Shown here piece by piece: positions 58,021 through 64,000 of a DNA stretch of 64,000 nt. How positions within the stretch are numbered: position 1 is the stretch's first letter; each line of letters begins with the position of its first letter. Source of the DNA: Terebella lapidaria (taxonomy: Eukaryota > Annelida > Polychaeta > Terebellida > Terebellidae); assembly GCA_949152475.1 (NCBI GenBank), contig OX424569.1, positions 18,327,170 to 18,391,169 of the forward strand. The letters run 5' to 3'. The notes beneath the pieces were generated by a model that worked only from the letters and a program-made list of their open reading frames with translations, was not told where the DNA came from and did not search any database. The translations under genes were made by a program, and so were the position numbers.

Positions 58021-59775
58021 GGCCTACTCTTATATAATGTTTGGGTTCGGTTGATCAACGACCCACTTTTGTGTCAGTTGCATATAAATTATTTTGCCAT
58101 CCTACTAAATTGTTTTAATCATGGTTTCGGCGTGAATCCAATCGATTACCCTTTCCCCGATAGGGTATTGAATTTGAGTCTGTCAGTGGCTCGGTCCTCC
58201 TCAATTTTTTGTCGAAATCGAATGAAATGGTTGCCATGACAATCGAAAAAGTGTACGACCGATATCTCACGACCAAAACTACCCATTATCGCCCTAGGTC
58301 GAAAATAACCATTATAGCCCGAGGTCACGATTTCACGACTTTTTTGATGTTCTGAGATATAAGACCATTTCAAAACCAGTTTTCAACTCTGTAACGCCCT
58401 TTTATTTCAGGATATGTGTCTTTCAAATAGAAACAATACTATGAAATTTTAAAAGCTCAATATTGAACGACAATTTCAAGGTCACAGAAAATGTCAAGTT
58501 TTTCGGTCCTCCTGGTCAATTCTGTGTTTTCCTATGGTCAGTTCCCCATTTTGCTATATGACTGGTGGTCGTACGATCGAAATTCCCATTATTAAGGTCG
58601 AAGCTGAAATCACCGATTTGTAATGTTTCAAATAGTAGTGATTCCAGAACCACTACGAATATTCAATAGAACATTAAACATAAAGTATGCGGTATAAATC
58701 CGAGATAGCTTGCGAAGTTTGAGAATCGAGTCAGTATCGAGAGATCGAGGTCGCGATCGATCAAGCTTTAACAACTTCAGTAACTTACTCTGAAGGGGCG
58801 AGGGTCTCCAATCTCCGAATGTCTTCTAATACTTGTTTTTATTTTTATATACGCGAGTACTTGCTATGTACGTGTGTTTACCTTTTTGCACGGCTTATAA
58901 ACTGTTTTAATCAATTCACGTAGGCAAATGTGTACCAGCTCCATCAAATGTGCTGTAAAACTTGTAAAAGCAATAATGTGGTTGACTTCACACTGTGGTC
59001 CTAATGACAATCAGTGCTGCTCTGGATGTGAATATTTGGTCGGGCTTTGTATTCATTTCAAAATATCAAGTATTTTTTCATTGCCATCCTCAAAACCTGG
59101 CTTTATTGTAATACTTTGACACACCTCCAACATTTCCTAATGGGAAAGAATGATCTTTGCGTGAAGAAAACCTAAACTATTCCTTTTGGAACTCAAAAAA
59201 ACTATCAATTGCGTGCAATACTATTCCCCAAAACTATTCCCACAACTAGGGTCAGGATTCAGTTCGAATCACAATCTGTATGATGGAATCCCAGATGATG
59301 GTGTTTTCACACTGATTAACTTTTTTAGATTGTTGACGAACAACTAATTATCCGTACCCGAACATCCTACAGGTCATCCTACTTTCCCTACAATATTTGT
59401 ATTTGGTGTTGTTTGTTTCATGTTTCATAACTTGCATATTTTCGCCTTGCATCACTTCATTATTAAGCATATTAATAGGAAAAATTAGCCTGAGGACTAA
59501 GAATGGTGACCGGAGAAAATTAGAACGTTGAGTCACAACTTTTTTACACCAAATTAATTCAGCGACCCGTCGGAAAATCAAAATGGCCGCCAACTACAGA
59601 CCGTTTATTCGCGAGCAACGACACTCACACACATGCACAGAGGTGCACAGAGGTGCATCGGGGAATTCTCATTCATCAATTAGAAGTGACAGTTAAAGAT
59701 AAGTCCGAAAAAATTCTGATCAAAGCTTACATTTTTCTCTCATTTCTGAATGTCAAGCAATGCACAATGCTCATT
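58021..59775. other. Intergenic stretch, nothing recognised
   Basis: AT-rich sequence between the end of element A and the second lectin gene. Short imperfect repeats of an ATTATNGCCC motif occur near 58280-58330. No gene is supported. Confidence 0.4.
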
Positions 59776-59843
59776 ATAAAGATTCCGAGGTGAGAGACTT
59801 GAGTTCCGACTGTGTTCGATGTTGAGACGTATTTTGATTGTGT

Positions 59844-62800
59844 CTAGTGCAGAAGTAGCTGACAGACTGCCCCGCCACGTGTGTTCGTTGTTCTGTAGTA
59901 CCAGATCCAGTTCTGGCGCTCACGTGTGTGGATCGTGGACGCCCTCAGCTTCGAGGCGGATCCTGCAGGTAACCCTCCCGAAAACCTGTCGTTCATTAGA
60001 GAGAAAATACAGTATGCAGCATATTGCTCTGATCTAGGCGCTGCTCTGCCCGATGATAGACTTAGTCTATTCTTCAATCAGACACACCTTTCCAAACAGT
60101 GAGTTTGTTTGAATACATATACGTCAGTACGTGAACCTGTGAAGCCAAGCATGTTTATATGTACCTATGGTATGACACTGTTGTGCCCTCAGCACCCCAC
60201 GTGAAGGAGCCTGACCCCACACCTGTCTCCACTGCACCCGTCCAATATTCAGCCATGTCCGCCTGCAGTACTGAAACATAGAAGACATAATCCTCACGAC
60301 AACAAATACCCTTCGCGAAGATGCAAAGCAGAATGTATGACAGGAAATGTTGAAAACGAGATAACCTTGCTGAACAATACCTTTTGTTTCAAATAAAATT
60401 TAAAAAAAACACATGACCTTAAACCAGGTTATGATGTATCTGATCAAGACGCTGGTGAGCTATGTTGAGAGGTTTGGTACACATAGCCTTGGACCCCTGT
60501 ACTCACACTCCTGTTTCTGGTAACACAACAAGCTGAAGCAGCATCCCTGGACGGCACACAACAACACCGGGAACCCGCACGTACGCTTGGGACCAATGAC
60601 GTCACAGGTCTTCACCCCGCTCCCTGGATATCAGCAAAATAGCGTGTGCCATGCGGAAAGTGCACATCTATAGATTAAATGAGCCCCAGTGAACTTATTA
60701 TATGTGTGGCCACTGGCCATGATTTTAGAAATTTAAATTCTCGTATATTTTCCCGATTGAATTAAAATTTACAAAACTGATCAGTATTTTCTTTAAAATA
60801 TAACAATCAGAAAATCATCCCAAGGAATGAGATAGGTTACCAAACAGTTTCGGTGTTAAGCATGGTATGTGACATATCACTTGAGATTTACCAATCGGAG
60901 TAATCTTTTGGAACTTCAATATCCGCACTTTCTATATCTTCACAATACAAACACAAGCTCCATCTTTGTCTGTGCAAGTATTTTCTCTGTACAAGCATTT
61001 TGTTTGAGGCAAATAAACATTTCTGGTCAGGATTGACTTGAAATTTAGTCCTCAAGGTCCTTTACAGTCAAGTTCAATGTCATAAAAGGATATGTCATAT
61101 ATGACTTCTATATGTTTTTAAGGCACTCCTATGTTGTACGTGCAAGTGTTTTAGCCCCAGAGGCTAATTGAAACATGTTGTATCAGAAGTGGCATTGAGA
61201 TTTAGCACTCAAGGTCATCTGAAGTCAAGTTCAGTGCCACCATTAGTTGTACCATATATGACTTCCTTTATGGTCATAGTACAAAAATAAATTTTATCTG
61301 CACGCATTTTGTCTTCGGAGGCCAATCTACATATTCAGGTCATGTGTAACCTTGACACTTAGCCTTCAAGGTCGTCCAAAGTCACCAAAAGATGAGTCAT
61401 AAATGACTTCCTGTATGTTCATAACACAAGCATACACTCTATCTACAAGTATTTTATCCGAAAAGGTCATTTTACACATCTCATGTCACGGTGACTTATC
61501 CTTTATCCTTCAAGGTCGTCAGAAGTCAACATCAAAATCACCAAAAGATGTCTTATATGCGACTTCCTATACGCTTGAAATACTAACCTAAGTCCTGTGT
61601 GCAAGCATTTTTCGCCTCATATGGCAATTTGTGCATATCATGTATTTTTGGCCTTAAAGTAGGGAGCCCATACATCTAGAACTCCCGATCGACTCAAGAC
61701 ATTCCATCTTCATACCTAATATCGAGGACCTGAAATAGCATGCCTTAAAACAATAATCTCGAGTAAATCTCTGAATTTTGTGCCTTTTGCACCAAGATTT
61801 TGAGCCTCTCTCTAAACACAATGTCAAAACAAAAATTTGAAAACTGATCAGAAAGATTTTGAGAAAATGGCCATCAAATTACACAATTGAACAATATCGT
61901 CAAACATGGCTGCCATTTTGAAAAACAAATGCAAAAATCATAAAAACTAAAACATGTCCCCGTCTTGAAATTTTTTTAGGTATTTTCAGGCAAAATTCCA
62001 GAAAGATTCGACTTTAAAGATAACTTTAAAGATAAAATTGTGGGCGCACGAACGATGCACGCAACGCCATGTCAATAGGTTATTGATTGATTGTAGTTAT
62101 GATGGCGTTGGTAACGTACCGTGGACGACGTGTGGTTGTAGCATGCTGACAATGACGTCATGTACGGCATCTGACGTGACGTGCGCCAGGTGAGCCTGGG
62201 GATGCGCCTGACTGGCGCAGGCGGCCGAGGCTTGGGACCAGGTGAGAGAGTCATGCAGAAGCTTGTAACAGGCAGAGGTCACCTCTGAGTAACTCATAGT
62301 GGCCGGGCACCAGGCTGCTCACACAAAATATCAAGAGATATACGTTTTCCTATCATGGCCATATTTTTATACATACCTAGAGAGAGTGTGTTATATGAAA
62401 AATCCCCATGACGCGATATTGCGCCTTCATGCGTGGAACCAGCCAACAACAACTACAAGTGTACAAACTGTGTATGCCAAAAACAACACGTGTTTGTTTG
62501 CTTGAGTCATTGTCATCATTGCCGAAAGTCAATTCGGTTGACGGCACACACTGTGGGTCGAGGCAGAATTATATAGATACCATGTTGCAATATGTTTGTG
62601 GTGTTCATACTGAACCCATATCCATTTGACGATAGGTGTCAAAGCAGCGACCAAACAGGAGGGTTGGGGATATACGTATAATTTTCAATGATACTGGTGT
62701 ATGATTGGAATGACCAATCAATGATCAGTCTAGATGTATTCAATCTATCATTTGCATGTAGAAGGCGCACGACAAATTTAACGTTTATAGCCTTGTATGG

Positions 62801-63413
62801 CATTACTAGGAGTTGTGTCAACAAACGAAATTCATTCCCTTATCATAGCCAGGATATAGAACATAAAAATGGTGTCGATACCAGGTAACACTGGCGCCAC
62901 CTAGTCAGGGTTATGTATTGCTCTTACGTGTGGAGCAGACGTATGTCTCACATGTACAGGCCTTGCTGAAGTGAAGCGAGACGGGCGAGTCCATTGTTCA
63001 TATCCCGCTCTAGGGGCGATATGAGGACCATTCCACATTATTTGGGGAGGTTCTGGTCGTTTTTGGCAATAAAAACAATCGGTTTTACTCGGTATGTATG
63101 ACAAATAATACACTGTCACCCCTCGGCGATATACACGATCATCACGCCTCGCTGACGCTCGGCATGATATCGTGTATATCGCCTCAGTAACAGTGTATTA
63201 TTTCACACATACAGAGTAACTGGTTTTATGTTATGATGATTGCAAACGTGTCATCGCGATAAATACCATAATATCTGACGTTATTATCCGTGGTGAGGCT
63301 ATACGAGCCGTCTTGTGACGTCATGAGGTGACAGGTGCCCGTGACAGGTGCGCGGTGCGGTGTGTAGCCGTGCAGGTTCACCCCCATACAGGTCGGGTGG
63401 TCCAGACAGTAAC
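59844..63413 (-). CDS. Secreted PAN plus C-type-lectin protein, copy 2 (first exon outside the window)
   Basis: Five exons on the minus strand: 63413-63267, 62314-62120, 60623-60507, 60270-60196, 60028-59844, matching exons 2-6 of the paralogue at 33723-36357. Phases agree and there is no internal stop. The PAN half (YCLDHPTCMGVNLHGY ... GTCHLMT), the lectin start (CYKLLHDSLTWSQASAAC), the Cys-rich 117-nt exon, the core AEYWTGAVETGVGSGSFTW and the end NWIWYYRTTNTRGGAVCQ are all present. The signal-peptide exon should lie beyond 64000, judging by the spacing in copy 1. Introns are longer than in copy 1 because of inserted repeats. The exon 5 to 6 junction is phase 1 here but phase 0 in copy 1. 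Confidence 0.83.
60930..61640. repeat. Degenerate repeats of about 145 bp in a lectin intron
   Basis: About five loosely conserved units, each with a block like ATATGACTTCC, then a CTATCTACAAG or similar stretch, then GAGGCCAAT and CAAGGTCGTC or CAAGGTCATC. Single related pieces occur in the other lectin introns near 35660-35740 and 63780-63840, so this is a local repeat family of the lectin locus. Confidence 0.65.
63086..63230. mobile_element. Small palindromic MITE-like element
   Basis: About 55-base inverted arms: the left arm contains AATAATACACTGT and GGCGATATACACGAT; the right arm contains their complements. A GC-richer loop of about 27 bases lies between. It sits in intron 2 of lectin copy 2 and is absent from copy 1, whose intron there is only 88 bp. 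Confidence 0.7.
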
Positions 63414-63943
63414 CTGTCCCAGACAAAACCTGATCAGGTAGTCAGGTGGTCTTACAATAAATTGATAGTGTGATCCTCAGATAAAAACCGGGTACAGTAT
63501 AGGAAGCGTGTGACCAAAAATAAATTGAGTATATGCCAATTCACTACCATTCATACAGTAGTATATTTGGTCTCGTGGTTTACCATTCGTGATGATCTGA
63601 GGTTGAGTTCAAGGTCCTCAAAGGATTAACGGAATATGACCTAATGTGTGTTCGTGTTATGAACATAAGCCACATATTTTTGGCCATGCATGAAGTAGCG
63701 ATTTAGCACCATGGCTTAGCTCACCCTAGTCAATTGCAAAATCACAGAAAAAATCAACATATGCTTTCATATTTGTCATAACACAACCCCAAGCTCTATC
63801 TACGAATGCTTTGTTTGCAGAGGCCAATTTACGCATTGTCTTCTTCAAACATAATACTATTGAGATCTTAGTACACGGTTCTATTGTGCTATGCAATCGA
63901 CTATTTTTCAGAATCCACTACCAGTAGTAGATTATTTGCGTTC

Positions 63944-63993
63944 AGTAGATTATTGGAGTATATTATTCAAATAATGTACTCCAGTAATCTACT
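63944..63993. repeat. 50-bp near-perfect palindrome
   Basis: AGTAGATTATTGGAGTA on the left is mirrored by TACTCCAGTAATCTACT on the right, with only a couple of mismatches and a loop of two bases. It may be the end of a larger foldback element continuing past the window. Confidence 0.7.
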
Positions 63994-64000
63994 CCTGTGT

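Overview
The window looks like nuclear DNA from a lophotrochozoan animal, most likely a mollusc. The reasons are multi-exon genes with GT-AG introns, a tRNA-derived SINE, secreted PAN plus C-type-lectin genes in tandem, Ty3/Gypsy elements, and abundant minisatellites and foldback elements. Species cannot be told from the sequence alone. I built the gene models by hand from splice signals and phase agreement.

Region by region. 1-2459 is a 32-bp minisatellite with an 864-bp higher-order period. 4327-18053 (+) holds the last 33 coding exons (1690 codons plus stop) of a large, unrecognised Pro/Glu/Lys-rich protein with a degenerate EF-hand-like C-terminus; its 5' end is not visible. 20558-26136 (+) is a six-exon, 404-residue type II membrane protein of the carbohydrate sulfotransferase family (family 2, CHST8-14-like). 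Both of its PAPS-binding motifs are altered, so it may be a pseudoenzyme. 26650-26965 is a SINE. 27.7-32.0 kb holds decayed reverse-transcriptase sequence arranged as a tandem and a head-to-head inverted duplication, one arm of which is split by a 935-bp palindromic element with TTAA-type ends. 32.3-33.0 kb is a Gypsy fragment on the minus strand.

Two paralogous minus-strand genes for secreted PAN plus C-type-lectin proteins lie at 33.7-36.4 kb and 59.8 kb to past the window end. Each carries a symmetric 117-nt Cys-rich exon. Between them sits a nest of mobile elements: an old broken Gypsy element (A, about 37.4-58.0 kb) was entered by a young Gypsy element (B; TATG target duplication). About 4.7 kb spanning part of A and the 5' half of B was then duplicated in tandem at a 5-bp microhomology. 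A 3.62-kb palindromic element (TATC target duplication) lies in the first LTR.

The most unusual signal is that two unrelated host genes each have a minisatellite whose unit is the 3' tail of an exon plus its splice donor (61-bp unit, 13.3-14.4 kb; 29-bp unit, 23.5-24.9 kb). The 32-bp array at the window start also carries a donor-like motif in each unit and may be a third case.
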